Shown here: piece after piece, positions 1-7,137 of the stretch
How positions within the stretch are numbered: the stretch's first letter is position 1
How the letters are laid out: every line of letters starts with the position of its first letter
Assembly: GCA_964627045.1 (NCBI GenBank)
Contig: CAZVIK010000144.1
Location: 1 to 10,480 of the forward strand
Origin: CAZVIK01 sp964627045
Lineage (GTDB): Bacteria > Acidobacteriota > Terriglobia > Bryobacterales > Bryobacteraceae
Reading direction: 5' to 3'
Length of the DNA: 10,480 nt
Position numbers and translations under genes: made by a program
Notes under the pieces: model-generated
Seen by the model: only the letters and a program-made list of their open reading frames with translations
Databases searched by the model: none
Told to the model about the DNA's origin: nothing

Positions 1-650
1 AAGCCGGCGCGGCGAAGTTCGGCTTCGGCCAATTCGATCGGCATCTCGTGGTGCTCGGCGGGGTTGACGTGCCCTTCGTGTCCGGCGGTGGGCTTCTGGT
101 CGACGATCACGAGCCTTCCGCCCGGCACCAGGGCCGCGCGAACGTACGCGAGGGTGGCTTCGCGGTCCGGCATCTCATGGAAGGCGTTCACGATCAGCAC
201 AGCATCGACGGCGGCGGCCGGGAGGCGCGGGTCTTGCCCCCCGGCGCGAACGATTTCGACATTAGACAAGCCGTGCAACACGGCGCGCGACTTCAGCAAT
301 AACAGCGGAGCCCAACGGATATCGACGCCCAAGACGCGGCCCTCCGGACCCACGGCCGGGGAGATCTTCAAGGAATAGTAGCCGCCGCCGCAGCCAAGGT
401 CGGCCGCCACGCCGCCCGGGCGAAGGTTGAGTTGCGCCAGAACGTCGCCGGGCCGCTGCCAGCGGTCGCGCACCGCATCGGCGGCGTCCGAGCGACGGAT
501 GGCGCGAAATGCGTAGCCGCCCGCGCCGATGGCGGATAGAACAAGGAGTACGCCGACAAAGAGGGCCGCGCGCCGCCGGAAGGCTCGCCGCCGGTCCGCC
601 GCCGGATACACAGGTAACTCGGGAGATTCGGTGCCGCCGCTGAGGTTCAT
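1..650 (-). CDS. Membrane-anchored class I SAM-dependent methyltransferase, C-terminus cut by window edge
   Basis: My translation from ATG at 650 gives 216 residues with no stop before the left edge, so the 3' end is missing. The Rossmann-fold SAM-binding motif I is clear (DLGCGGGYYSLK, residues 84-95). It is followed by an acidic strand-2 end (GVD, D110), a strand-4 region (DAVLIVNAFHEMPD, 149-162) and the post-strand-5 signature PGGRLVIVD (176-184), as in UbiE/Methyltransf_11 proteins. An Arg-rich segment (20-28) precedes one hydrophobic helix at about 28-47, which looks like a membrane anchor. The substrate cannot be told. It lies 45 bp downstream of the JAMM gene on the same strand, so co-transcription is likely. 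The start has only a weak ribosome site, but it keeps the anchor intact and no better start is visible. Family assignment is firm; substrate and topology are open. Confidence 0.88.
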   Translation of the reverse strand, partial: MNLSGGTESPELPVYPAADRRRAFRRRAALFVGVLLVLSAIGAGGYAFRAIRRSDAADAVRDRWQRPGDVLAQLNLRPGGVAADLGCGGGYYSLKISPAVGPEGRVLGVDIRWAPLLLLKSRAVLHGLSNVEIVRAGGQDPRLPAAAVDAVLIVNAFHEMPDREATLAYVRAALVPGGRLVIVDQKPTAGHEGHVNPAEHHEMPIELAEAELRRAG

Positions 651-695
651 TACTTACAACGATAGCAGCACGCGATGTAACAGAATGCCCGGGCG

Positions 696-1151
696 TCAGA
701 GGTAATGGACGGAGGCGCGCAGCAGAGGCGGCCAGAAGGTGACGCGGAAGCGGACGCTGCGTGGCCGTTTGCAGACCACGCAACTGGCGCGAATCCAGCG
801 GGGCCCGCGGTAGGTCTGCCAGTCGTGGTAGGAAGGCGAGGGGTCCTGGAGCCGCGCGGGGTCGGTCTCCGGGTGGCTATGGATGTCGCCGATCATCTCC
901 AGGCCCTCGGATTCGGCGATGTCCATCGCCTTCTGCCACCAGGCGGGGCGGCCGGCGACGGTCTCCACGCCGCTTCCAGTCGCGAACATCCACTGGTCTT
1001 CGGGGTACCAGACGTCTTTGATCTCCGCGCCGTTGTTGTCGATGCGGCCGAAGAAGACGGCGTAGGCCTCGCGAGGATGGCGGTCGAGCGCCACGCGCTT
1101 AAAGGAGTCGATGATGGTGCGCGGGCAGACGATATGGTAGGTCTTGCGCAT
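696..1151 (-). CDS. JAMM/MPN-domain (Mov34/MPN/PAD-1) metallopeptidase-like protein
   Basis: This 151-residue protein has the full JAMM zinc signature: Glu28 (EAYAVFFG), the HSHP motif with His91 and His93, and S-x-x-D with Ser107 and Asp110 (PSPSYHD). Members of the family are zinc isopeptidases or peptidases that cleave after ubiquitin-like or sulfur-carrier proteins; some bacterial members process such carriers in cysteine or cofactor synthesis. The length fits a single MPN domain with no fused partner. The C-terminal part carries a CxxC pair (Cys124, Cys127) of unknown meaning. The ATG at 1151 is chosen because the fold begins immediately; the frame stays open further upstream but there it only mirrors the opposite gene. 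No ubiquitin-like, E1/ThiF or cysteine-synthase gene lies beside it in the window. The partner is unknown, and the neighbouring methyltransferase (1-650) probably shares its transcript. Confidence 0.87.
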   Translation of the reverse strand: MRKTYHIVCPRTIIDSFKRVALDRHPREAYAVFFGRIDNNGAEIKDVWYPEDQWMFATGSGVETVAGRPAWWQKAMDIAESEGLEMIGDIHSHPETDPARLQDPSPSYHDWQTYRGPRWIRASCVVCKRPRSVRFRVTFWPPLLRASVHYL

Positions 1152-1214
1152 TGGGCGGTGCTCACCGGACGATGGGGCGATCCCGGCTATACTGGTCGTC
1201 AAACGGGTGAGCTT
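1152..1214. promoter_or_regulatory. Divergent promoter region between the JAMM and DUF1080 genes
   Basis: This 63-bp gap separates two outward-facing starts. On the plus strand TATACT at 1188-1193 is a good -10 element, about 21 bp before the ATG at 1215; no clear -35 box is seen. GCTCACC at 1160-1166 and GGTGAGC at 1206-1212 form a perfect 7-bp inverted repeat around the gap. Each arm reads GGTGAG towards its own gene, so both may simply be ribosome-binding sites; an operator is the alternative. A smaller repeat, CGGTG-ct-CACCG, lies at 1156-1167. Confidence 0.5.
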
Positions 1215-2165
1215 ATGCGATTCAGTGTAGTATTTCTCCTGGCCGCCTGCGGCGTGGCAGGGGCGGCGGACGCGGATTTCAACGGGCGCTGGAACATCAC
1301 GATTCCGGGGGCGGCGCGCGCGGGCTGGCTGGAAGTGCAGGGCGCGGGGACGGCGGCGCCCAAGGTCCGCTACGTGAGCGCCTACGCGGGCGATCTCAAT
1401 ATCGCCGACGAAGTTGCCGTTGAGGGCGGGGAACTGGTCTTCGGGTTCCGCTACAAACAACGCCGCGCCGCGGATCAGGAACCGGTGGCGGTGCACAGCG
1501 TCTACCGGGCGAGGTTCGACGGGCCGCGCCTCGTGGGAACGTCGGGGATCGAAGGCTCGGGTCAGCCGCCCACTAAGTGGACGGGGGTCCGAGCGCCCGA
1601 GATTAAGGATAAAGACGATGGTTCCTGGCGCGAGGCCGCACCGGTGGTCCTGTTCAACGGGAAAGACCTGGCCGGTTGGGAGGCGCTGGAGAAGGACCGC
1701 CCGTTCGGCTGGACGGTGGAAGGCGGCGTGTTGAAGGCTCCCGGCGGAGGAGCGAACCTGGTGTCCACGTCGAGGTTCTGGAACTTCAAACTGCACATCG
1801 AATACAAGATGTACGCGGGCAGCAACAGCGGAATCGGGCTGCGCGGGCGCTACGAGATCCAGGTGCAGGACGACTACGGCAAGCCGGTGGGCTCGCACAG
1901 CAACGGCGCGCTCTACAGCCGTGTTGCGCCGGCGGTGAACGCGGCCCGGCCGGCGGGCGAGTGGCAGACCTACGACATCACGCTGATCGGGCGCGATTTG
2001 ACCGTCGTTCTGAACGGACAGAAGCTGATGGACAAAGTTTATGTCGAGGGTCTGACGGCCATGGGGCACGATCCGAACGAAGGCGAGCCCGGGCCGATTT
2101 CGCTACAGGGCGATCACGGCCCGGTGGAGTTCCGCAACATCGTGCTGACGCCGCTGGTGAAGTAG
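1215..2165 (+). CDS. Exported DUF1080 (3-keto-disaccharide hydrolase-type) protein
   Basis: The product has 316 residues. Residues 1-18 look like a signal peptide (hydrophobic FSVVFLLAACGVA, likely cleavage near AGAA/DA). LAAC at 9-12 resembles a lipobox but sits very early, so a lipoprotein is less likely. Residues about 19-128 form a beta-rich domain (FNGRW, YRARFDGPRLVG, KWTGVRAP) resembling the lipocalin-like modules found ahead of DUF1080. Residues about 143-314 are a complete DUF1080 domain of the concanavalin-like jelly-roll type: VLFNGKDLAGW, WTVEGGVL, NSGIGLRGRYEIQVQDD, GALYSRVAP, GEWQTYDIT, PISLQGDHGPVEFRNI. Family members act on 3-keto-sugars or bind glycans outside the cytoplasm; the substrate here is unknown. 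The ATG at 1215 is preferred because it exposes the signal peptide and follows GGGTGAG. The frame is open upstream only as a mirror of the opposite gene. Confidence 0.9.
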   Translation: MRFSVVFLLAACGVAGAADADFNGRWNITIPGAARAGWLEVQGAGTAAPKVRYVSAYAGDLNIADEVAVEGGELVFGFRYKQRRAADQEPVAVHSVYRARFDGPRLVGTSGIEGSGQPPTKWTGVRAPEIKDKDDGSWREAAPVVLFNGKDLAGWEALEKDRPFGWTVEGGVLKAPGGGANLVSTSRFWNFKLHIEYKMYAGSNSGIGLRGRYEIQVQDDYGKPVGSHSNGALYSRVAPAVNAARPAGEWQTYDITLIGRDLTVVLNGQKLMDKVYVEGLTAMGHDPNEGEPGPISLQGDHGPVEFRNIVLTPLVK

Positions 2166-2189
2166 GAGCTTCCGCTCCGGAAGCGCTCC
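2165..2189. terminator. Hairpin between convergent stop codons, possible bidirectional terminator
   Basis: GGAGC-TTCCG at 2165-2174 pairs with CGGAA (2178-2182) and GCTCC (2185-2189) around a CTC loop, with a two-base bulge (2183-2184). It lies exactly in the 32-bp gap between the DUF1080 stop and the permease stop, where a terminator serving both strands is expected. There is no T-tract on either side, so it is not a classic intrinsic terminator. A weaker GGCG/CGCC hairpin follows at 2191-2204. Confidence 0.45.
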
Positions 2190-2197
2190 CGGCGCCC

Positions 2198-3514
2198 CTA
2201 CGCCGCCTTGGAAACCGGCACCACCTTGGGTTCCAGGCCCGCCTTGGCGAGCACGTAGTAGACCAAGAACCCGGCGATGAAGCTGTAGACGGCCGCGGGT
2301 TGCAGGTAGGGCTTGATGTCCGGCGAGATCGGCAGGAAGGGCGCGATCCCCACCAGGAAGCCGACGGCCCAGGCGCCGTAGCCCGCGATGCTGACCCCGG
2401 CGCGCGGCCCGGCCCACTTGCGCCCGGAGAGCAGGTAGTCGGCCGCGATAGCGCCGCAGATGGGGCCGAACGAGGCGCCGATGATGGTGAACAGATTCAC
2501 CAGGTTTGCGGCGACGCCCGTCACGGCCAAAATCAACGCGACAGTCGCGCCCACCATCGAGGAGCCCATCCGCGAGACGCCGGGGATCATCGTCGAGAAG
2601 CTGTTGCCGGCGATGAAGGCCGTGAAGCAGCCCGGCGGGATGGAGGCGATGGCGAACAGGAAGAACATGGCCGAGGCCAAGAAACCGCCGACGCCCGCGA
2701 TGACGGCGTCGTAGGTCATGTTCTGGATTCCGTAAAGCGAGCGCGCGCCCGCCACCGAGAGCAGCGGCAGGCCGCCGGCGATCAACACCGCAGCGCTGAT
2801 GCCTACCAGGCCGCCCCAGCGGACGTCGCGGCTGTCGCGGCTGTTCATACCAAAGTCGGCGCCCGCCGCGCCCGCCGTGGCGTGGAACTCGATGACCACC
2901 TGGATCAGCATCATGAAGCCGATGTAGGGGCTGGGGTCGGACGGCACGAACTGGCCGATGCCGCCGGCGGTCCGGAAAAAGACGAGGAGGAGCATGAGCA
3001 GTGTGATGCCGCTCAAATACAGGGAGAACTTCCCTACGTATTGGATGCCCTTGACGCCGACGTAGGTGAGGCCGTATCCCCAGACAATCGCCACCAGGAT
3101 GAACGGCAAGGAACCCGGGCCGGCCTGCGAACCGAATCCGCTAAGGATAAAGGTGGTGGAAACCAGGATGTTGACCGACAACCAACCGACCTGGAGCAGG
3201 CCCATCAAAAGGCCGGGCATCAGGTAGCCGCCCTTGGTTCCAAACGTGGAACTGCCGATCACGTAGAGCGGATACCCTGTTTGCATGCCAAGCATGGCCG
3301 GCGCGCGATACAGAACGTAGCTCAACAAGCCGGCGACGATCAGGGCCAGAATGGACAGGCCGATGCCGGCGCGATCCAGCGTGCCGATCGCGATCTCTTT
3401 ATAGAACACAATCCAAAGGAAAACACCGGCGTAGCTGGGCGCGGTGTTGGTGTACCACGGAGCGCGCTTGGAAGGGGAGTTGGGGACGGCTTTGGCAATG
3501 TAGTCGGGCAGCAT
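2198..3514 (-). CDS. NCS1-family cytosine/purine-type permease
   Basis: The product is a 438-residue, very hydrophobic protein with about twelve membrane segments. By eye they lie near 26-45, 48-68, 98-126, 134-153, 162-180, 197-216, 235-256, 270-292, 320-340, 342-361, 374-393 and 406-424. NCS1 features include the N-terminal segment leading into helix 1 (APSYAGVFLWIVFYKEIAIG), GADFGMNSRDSRDV (218-231) at the ADYGR-like site after helix 6, and GASFGPICGAIAADYLLSGR (346-365) near helix 10. The family imports nucleobases, allantoin, hydantoins or thiamine with H+ or Na+; the substrate cannot be read from sequence. Length matches CodB-type proteins. The start at 3514 has a strong ribosome site (AGGAG, reverse of 3520-3524, spacing 5). 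No nucleobase-degrading gene is adjacent, so it probably acts alone. It converges with the DUF1080 gene and diverges from the membrane fusion protein gene. Confidence 0.9.
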   Translation of the reverse strand: MLPDYIAKAVPNSPSKRAPWYTNTAPSYAGVFLWIVFYKEIAIGTLDRAGIGLSILALIVAGLLSYVLYRAPAMLGMQTGYPLYVIGSSTFGTKGGYLMPGLLMGLLQVGWLSVNILVSTTFILSGFGSQAGPGSLPFILVAIVWGYGLTYVGVKGIQYVGKFSLYLSGITLLMLLLVFFRTAGGIGQFVPSDPSPYIGFMMLIQVVIEFHATAGAAGADFGMNSRDSRDVRWGGLVGISAAVLIAGGLPLLSVAGARSLYGIQNMTYDAVIAGVGGFLASAMFFLFAIASIPPGCFTAFIAGNSFSTMIPGVSRMGSSMVGATVALILAVTGVAANLVNLFTIIGASFGPICGAIAADYLLSGRKWAGPRAGVSIAGYGAWAVGFLVGIAPFLPISPDIKPYLQPAAVYSFIAGFLVYYVLAKAGLEPKVVPVSKAA

Positions 3515-3656
3515 CTCGACTCCTGAGGGAAACTTAAAAGCACTTCAGTATACTACCCGGGCGTGGCCACTGGGACGGCCCCCAGAACGGGCGGCGTGGG
3601 GGCCACCGGCAGCGCCGGGCACGCCGGAAGGGTGCGGCTGAGGCTATCATCGAAGG
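3515..3656. promoter_or_regulatory. Divergent promoter region between the permease and the membrane fusion protein
   Basis: AGTATACT at 3547-3554 is self-complementary and contains TATACT on both strands, so it could be a -10 box for either direction. It is well placed for the permease (about 35 bp before its ATG); no good -35 box is visible on either side. A perfect inverted repeat, GGCCCCC (3577-3583) with GGGGGCC (3598-3604), has a 14-base loop between -10 and the plus-strand gene. The palindrome GTGGCCAC lies at 3563-3570. These may be operator or leader structures. Confidence 0.45.
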
Positions 3657-4652
3657 GTGCGAGGAAAGTGGCTGGCGGCCGTGGGCATCGTCGTGGTTCT
3701 GGGGGTAAGCGCGGCGGCGATCTTCACGGTGCTGCGCCACCGGACGACGCCGGGAACGCAGTTGCCGGGCGTGGCGGGAATCCCGGCGGCGGGCGAAGGG
3801 GTACTCAGCCTTCCGGGGAAGATCGAAGCCGTCGGCGTGGTGGACGTTCCGGTGGCGATTCCGGGGAAAATCGTCGCGCTCCCGGCCGAAGTGGGCGACC
3901 TGGTGGGAGAAGGCCAATTGCTGGCCGAGATCCGCAGTTCCGAGATGGAGAGCCGGAAGCAGCGCATCGAAGCGGAACTCGAGCGGATTGAGAGCCGCAT
4001 CGGCGCGCTGGAAAGCAGCCTGCTGGCGGCGCGCCTGGACGCGGCGCGGGCGCAGGAGGCGGCGAACTCGGCGCGGTTGGCGCGGGACGCGGCGCAGAAG
4101 GAACTGCTGCGGCAGCAGAACCTGTTCAGCAAAGGCGCCGCCGCCAAACAGGCGCTGGACCGCGCGCAGGCCGCGTTCGAGGGCGCCTCGCAGGTCTATG
4201 AGGCGCAACTCAAGGTGCAGGGCGTGGCCGACGACCGCGCCGCCAAGGTAGGCGCGGACCTGGACGCGCAGCAGAAGGCGCTGGCCGAAAAGACCACGGA
4301 ATCCGAAGCGATGGTCGAGGAGATGGGCCTGGGCGATTTGAAATCGCCGATCGACGGGACGGTGGTCGCACGCAAGGGGCAGGTGGGCGATGAAGTCGAT
4401 ATCGACGTGCCGGACCTCTTCCGGATCGCGGCGAGTATGGATTTCCTGAAGGCCGTCGTCACCGCGCCGAAGGAGATGCTGGAGAAGGTGCGGGTGGGCC
4501 AGGAGGCGATCCTCCAGATCGCCGAGGCGCCCGATCCCATCATTGCGGAGGTGACCGAGGTCCTCGACGGGCAGATCGGCATCGAGTTCCGCAGGCCCAA
4601 CGCCGGCGTCCAGCCGGGCCTCACCGTGCAAGTGGTTATCAAGCTGACCTGA
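3657..4652 (+). CDS. HlyD/RND-type periplasmic membrane fusion (adaptor) protein
   Basis: The product has 331 residues. One N-terminal membrane helix spans about 5-26. The first half of a lipoyl-like domain follows (about 53-95: GKIEAVGVVDVPVAIPGKI, VGDLVGEGQLLAEI), then a long alpha-helical hairpin rich in Ala, Glu, Arg and Gln (about 96-222). The second lipoyl half is GDLKSPIDGTVVARKG (226-241), and a beta-barrel part ends the protein (262-330). Such adaptors link an inner-membrane RND or ABC pump to an outer-membrane channel. No pump or TolC gene is present here, which is unusual. The GTG start at 3657 is forced by a TGA in the same frame at 3639-3641; it has only a poor ribosome site. The fumarase gene follows after 18 bp, so the two probably share a transcript. 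The family is clear; the partner pump is unknown. Confidence 0.9.
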   Translation: MRGKWLAAVGIVVVLGVSAAAIFTVLRHRTTPGTQLPGVAGIPAAGEGVLSLPGKIEAVGVVDVPVAIPGKIVALPAEVGDLVGEGQLLAEIRSSEMESRKQRIEAELERIESRIGALESSLLAARLDAARAQEAANSARLARDAAQKELLRQQNLFSKGAAAKQALDRAQAAFEGASQVYEAQLKVQGVADDRAAKVGADLDAQQKALAEKTTESEAMVEEMGLGDLKSPIDGTVVARKGQVGDEVDIDVPDLFRIAASMDFLKAVVTAPKEMLEKVRVGQEAILQIAEAPDPIIAEVTEVLDGQIGIEFRRPNAGVQPGLTVQVVIKLT

Positions 4653-4670
4653 GGGGAAAGGAGCACGCGC

Positions 4671-6188
4671 ATGCAGTTCCTGGGAAGCAGTCTGCTGGAG
4701 CTGATCACGCAAACCTCGGTGAACCTGCCACCCGATGTGCGCGCCGCCATGAGGGGGGCGCTCGCGGCGGAGACGCCGGCCACGCAGTCGGCGCAGGCGT
4801 TGCAGGTGATCGCCGGCAACATCGACATGGCGCTGGACGACGAAGCGCCCATCTGCCAGGACACTGGGATGCCGACGTTCTTCATTCACACGCCGCCGGG
4901 GTTCGATCAGCTCGCCCTGACACAGGCGATTCACGAGGCCGTGGCCGAAGCCACGCGGCGGGGGAAGCTGCGGCCGAACTCGGTGGATTCGCTCACCGGG
5001 AAGAACAGCGGCAACAATCTGGGCGTCGAGACTCCCGTTCTGCACTTTGAACAGTGGGCTGAGGACGAGATCGAGATCAAGCTCATTCTCAAGGGCGGCG
5101 GCTGTGAAAACATGAACAGTCAATATTCGGTCCCCTGCGAACTCGCGCACCTGGGCCGCGCGGACCGGAACCTGGAAGGCGTGCGCCGGTGCATCCTGCA
5201 CGCCGTGTGGCAGGCGCAAGGGTACGGCTGCGCGCCGGGGGCCATCGGCGTGTGCATCGGCAGCGACCGGGCGCACGGCTACCACTTGGCCAAGATGCAG
5301 TTGCTCCGCACGCTGGACGACGTGAATCCGAACCCGGAACTGGCGGCGCTGGAAGAGCGGATCATGGACGAGGCCAACCGCACCGGCGTAGGAGCGATGG
5401 GCTTCGGCGGGAAGTCGTCGTTGATCGGATGCAAGATCACCGCCGCCAATCGCCTGCCGGCGAGCTTCTTCGTATCGGTGGCCTACGATTGCTGGGCCTT
5501 CCGGCGGTTGGGCGTGCGGCTGGATGCGGCGACCGGGGCCATCACGCGATGGCTCTATCGCGATCCCGAAAGTGCCGTGGAACGTATGGCGGCGTCCTCG
5601 GGCTTCCCGCTGACTGGACGGGAAATCGTGCTGGAAACGCCGCTCACCGAAGCCGCCGTGCGCGCGCTAAAGGTGGGCGACGTCGTGTTGCTGAACGGCG
5701 AAATGTACACCGGCCGCGACCAGGTTCACGCGCACCTGATGAAGAATCCACCGCCGGTGGATCTGCATGGGGCGGCGCTGTATCACTGCGGTCCGGTGAT
5801 GCTGAAGCAGGGTGAAGGGTGGGTGACCAAAGCGGCCGGTCCGACCACGAGCGCGCGCGAAGAGCCCTACCAGCACCACGTCATCCGCAACTACGGCGTC
5901 CGTGCCGTCATCGGCAAGGGCGGCATGGGCGCGCGGACGTTGGAGGCGATGAAGGACGCGGGGGCCGTGTATCTGCATGCCATCGGCGGGGCGGCCCAGG
6001 TATACGCGCGGGCCATCAAAAAGGTGCTGGACGTGCACCTGCTGGAGTTCGGCGTTCCCGAAGCGATGTGGAGGCTTCAGGTGAAGGACTTCCTCACCAT
6101 CGTTACTATGGATGCGCACGGCAACAGCCTGCATGCGGACGTCGAGCGTACGACGGGCGAGGCGCTGGAGCGGCTGTCCTCACGTTAG
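4671..6188 (+). CDS. fumA: Class I [4Fe-4S] fumarate hydratase, fused alpha-beta form
   Basis: This 505-residue enzyme interconverts fumarate and L-malate in the cytosol (citric acid cycle). Residues about 10-285 form the alpha domain and about 317-495 the beta domain, as in the fused E. coli FumA/FumB (slightly longer, 548 residues), so I use fumA for the type, not for orthology. Probable cluster ligands are Cys62 (PICQDTGMP), Cys187 (GCAPG) and Cys274 (YDCWAFRR). Other signatures are KGGGCENMNSQYS (141-153), the beta-domain GPTTSAREEPY (390-400), GKGGMG (415-420) and VKDFLTIVTMDAHGNSLH (471-488). A strong AAAGGAG (4657-4663) lies 7 bases before the ATG. Tartrate dehydratase is the nearest alternative, but it normally uses two subunits. 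The enzyme type is oxygen-sensitive, so the host may also carry a class II form elsewhere. Confidence 0.93.
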   Translation: MQFLGSSLLELITQTSVNLPPDVRAAMRGALAAETPATQSAQALQVIAGNIDMALDDEAPICQDTGMPTFFIHTPPGFDQLALTQAIHEAVAEATRRGKLRPNSVDSLTGKNSGNNLGVETPVLHFEQWAEDEIEIKLILKGGGCENMNSQYSVPCELAHLGRADRNLEGVRRCILHAVWQAQGYGCAPGAIGVCIGSDRAHGYHLAKMQLLRTLDDVNPNPELAALEERIMDEANRTGVGAMGFGGKSSLIGCKITAANRLPASFFVSVAYDCWAFRRLGVRLDAATGAITRWLYRDPESAVERMAASSGFPLTGREIVLETPLTEAAVRALKVGDVVLLNGEMYTGRDQVHAHLMKNPPPVDLHGAALYHCGPVMLKQGEGWVTKAAGPTTSAREEPYQHHVIRNYGVRAVIGKGGMGARTLEAMKDAGAVYLHAIGGAAQVYARAIKKVLDVHLLEFGVPEAMWRLQVKDFLTIVTMDAHGNSLHADVERTTGEALERLSSR

Positions 6189-6364
6189 TCGCGCGATCTC
6201 TTCGAACCGGGAACAACTGTGGTCCACCGGCGTCTAAGTGTGTGCGGGGACAACCCGCTTGCGGCGGATGGCAGCGGCGCGCCGCAGGGCTGAGTGCGGC
6301 TCCAAGGCGTGGCGGCGGTCCAGCGAGGCCGGAGGCCAGCGGAAAAACGGGGAGAAGATGAGTG
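6189..6364. other. Intergenic gap with GC inverted repeats
   Basis: No convincing gene is seen between the fumarase stop and the methyltransferase start. A GCGGG-gacaa-CCCGC hairpin (6244-6258) could end fumarase transcription, although no T-tract follows. A perfect 12-base palindrome, GCGGCGCGCCGC, lies at 6274-6285. The ribosome site for the next gene (GGGGAG, 6349-6354) closes the gap. No clear promoter is seen, so the methyltransferase may depend on read-through or on a promoter I cannot recognise. Confidence 0.45.
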
Positions 6365-7099
6365 ATGGCGGAAAAGAAGGAGCGATCGATCGTGAGAACG
6401 GTTCTGCTGGGGACCGCGGCGCTATTGGCGCTGGTCGTTGTCTTCTATGCCACGATCGGGGCCGCCGAAAACGGTGTCTTCGGCGCGCGGCTGCAAGCCT
6501 GGACCCGCATCGAGAAGGCGCGATTCACTTTCAACCGGGTCTACTCGATGGCAACGCCGCCGTTCGAGCAGAACGCAAGTGCATTTCTGGTGCGATGCGT
6601 GGAGGGAGTCCCGTCGGGGACGGCGTTGGATATCGCGGCCGGGCAGGGAAGGAACGCGGTCTATCTGGCGAAACGCGGATGGAGGGTGACGGCGTTCGAT
6701 ATCTCGGACGCCGGCATGAAGGCCGCTGCCGGGAACGCGCTACGGGCCGGCGCGCGCCTGGTTACGGTGCGGTCGAGCGCGCAGCAGTTCGACTACGGCC
6801 GCGCGAAGTGGGATCTGGTCCTGCTGAGCTACGCTCCCATCCCGTACGACGACGCCGGCCTGATGGCGCGCATCCGCGAATCGGTCGCGCCGGGCGGGAC
6901 CGTGGTGATCGACAACCCAGTGTTGATGCACCGGCCGAGCGGTGCCGGACCTCGGGTGCCAGGTGATCTGGAGCCGGGGGAGTTGCCGAAACTGTTTCCG
7001 GGCTTTGACATCATCGATTACACCGAGGGCGAAGCGACGACCGATTGGTTTCACCTGAAGATGCCGGTGGGGCGGCTGTTGGCCAAGAAGAAGCCGTGA
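6365..7099 (+). CDS. Membrane-anchored class I SAM-dependent methyltransferase (TehB/Methyltransf_25-like)
   Basis: The product has 244 residues from ATG at 6365; an in-frame GTG at 6362 is equally possible (GGGGAG lies 10 or 7 bases upstream). A Lys/Arg-rich start (KKER) precedes one hydrophobic helix at about 11-31. The SAM-binding core follows: motif I ALDIAAGQGRNAVYLAKRG (87-105), strand-2 acidic end FDIS (Asp112), strand-4 region KWDLVLLSY (148-156) and APGGTVVIDNP (175-185). The DIAAGQGRNA form of motif I is typical of TehB-like small-molecule methyltransferases. Beyond that the substrate is unknown. The C-terminus ends in a lysine cluster (AKKKP). It resembles the gene at 1-650 in having an N-terminal anchor, but the motif sequences differ, so it is not a recent duplicate. 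It stands alone between the fumarase and tRNA-Phe. Confidence 0.87.
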   Translation: MAEKKERSIVRTVLLGTAALLALVVVFYATIGAAENGVFGARLQAWTRIEKARFTFNRVYSMATPPFEQNASAFLVRCVEGVPSGTALDIAAGQGRNAVYLAKRGWRVTAFDISDAGMKAAAGNALRAGARLVTVRSSAQQFDYGRAKWDLVLLSYAPIPYDDAGLMARIRESVAPGGTVVIDNPVLMHRPSGAGPRVPGDLEPGELPKLFPGFDIIDYTEGEATTDWFHLKMPVGRLLAKKKP

Positions 7100-7116
7100 T
7101 TGGGACGCGCGACATC

Positions 7117-7125
7117 TGCTAGAAT
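7117..7125 (+). promoter_or_regulatory. Extended -10 promoter element for tRNA-Phe
   Basis: TGC-TAGAAT at 7117-7125 matches an extended -10 box (TGn followed by a TATAAT-like hexamer), ending 12 bases before the mature tRNA 5' end. No -35 box at correct spacing is evident; TTGGGA at 7100-7105 is too close. It fits a tRNA transcribed on its own with a short leader. Confidence 0.5.
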
Positions 7126-7137
7126 GGTGTCAATCCC

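Noticed and set aside
705..1214. Upstream extension of the DUF1080 frame
   Set aside because: It mirrors the JAMM gene and would bury the signal peptide inside the protein.
1152..2069. Upstream extension of the JAMM frame on the minus strand
   Set aside because: The extension overlaps the DUF1080 gene, has shadow-like composition, and the MPN fold begins at the ATG at 1151.
1676..3526. Very long plus-strand open frame opposite the permease, and a similar long minus-strand frame (3534-5285) opposite the adaptor and fumarase
   Set aside because: Both read as Arg/His/Gln/Asp-rich sequence without motifs and mirror well-supported genes. Long antisense frames are expected in high-G+C DNA.
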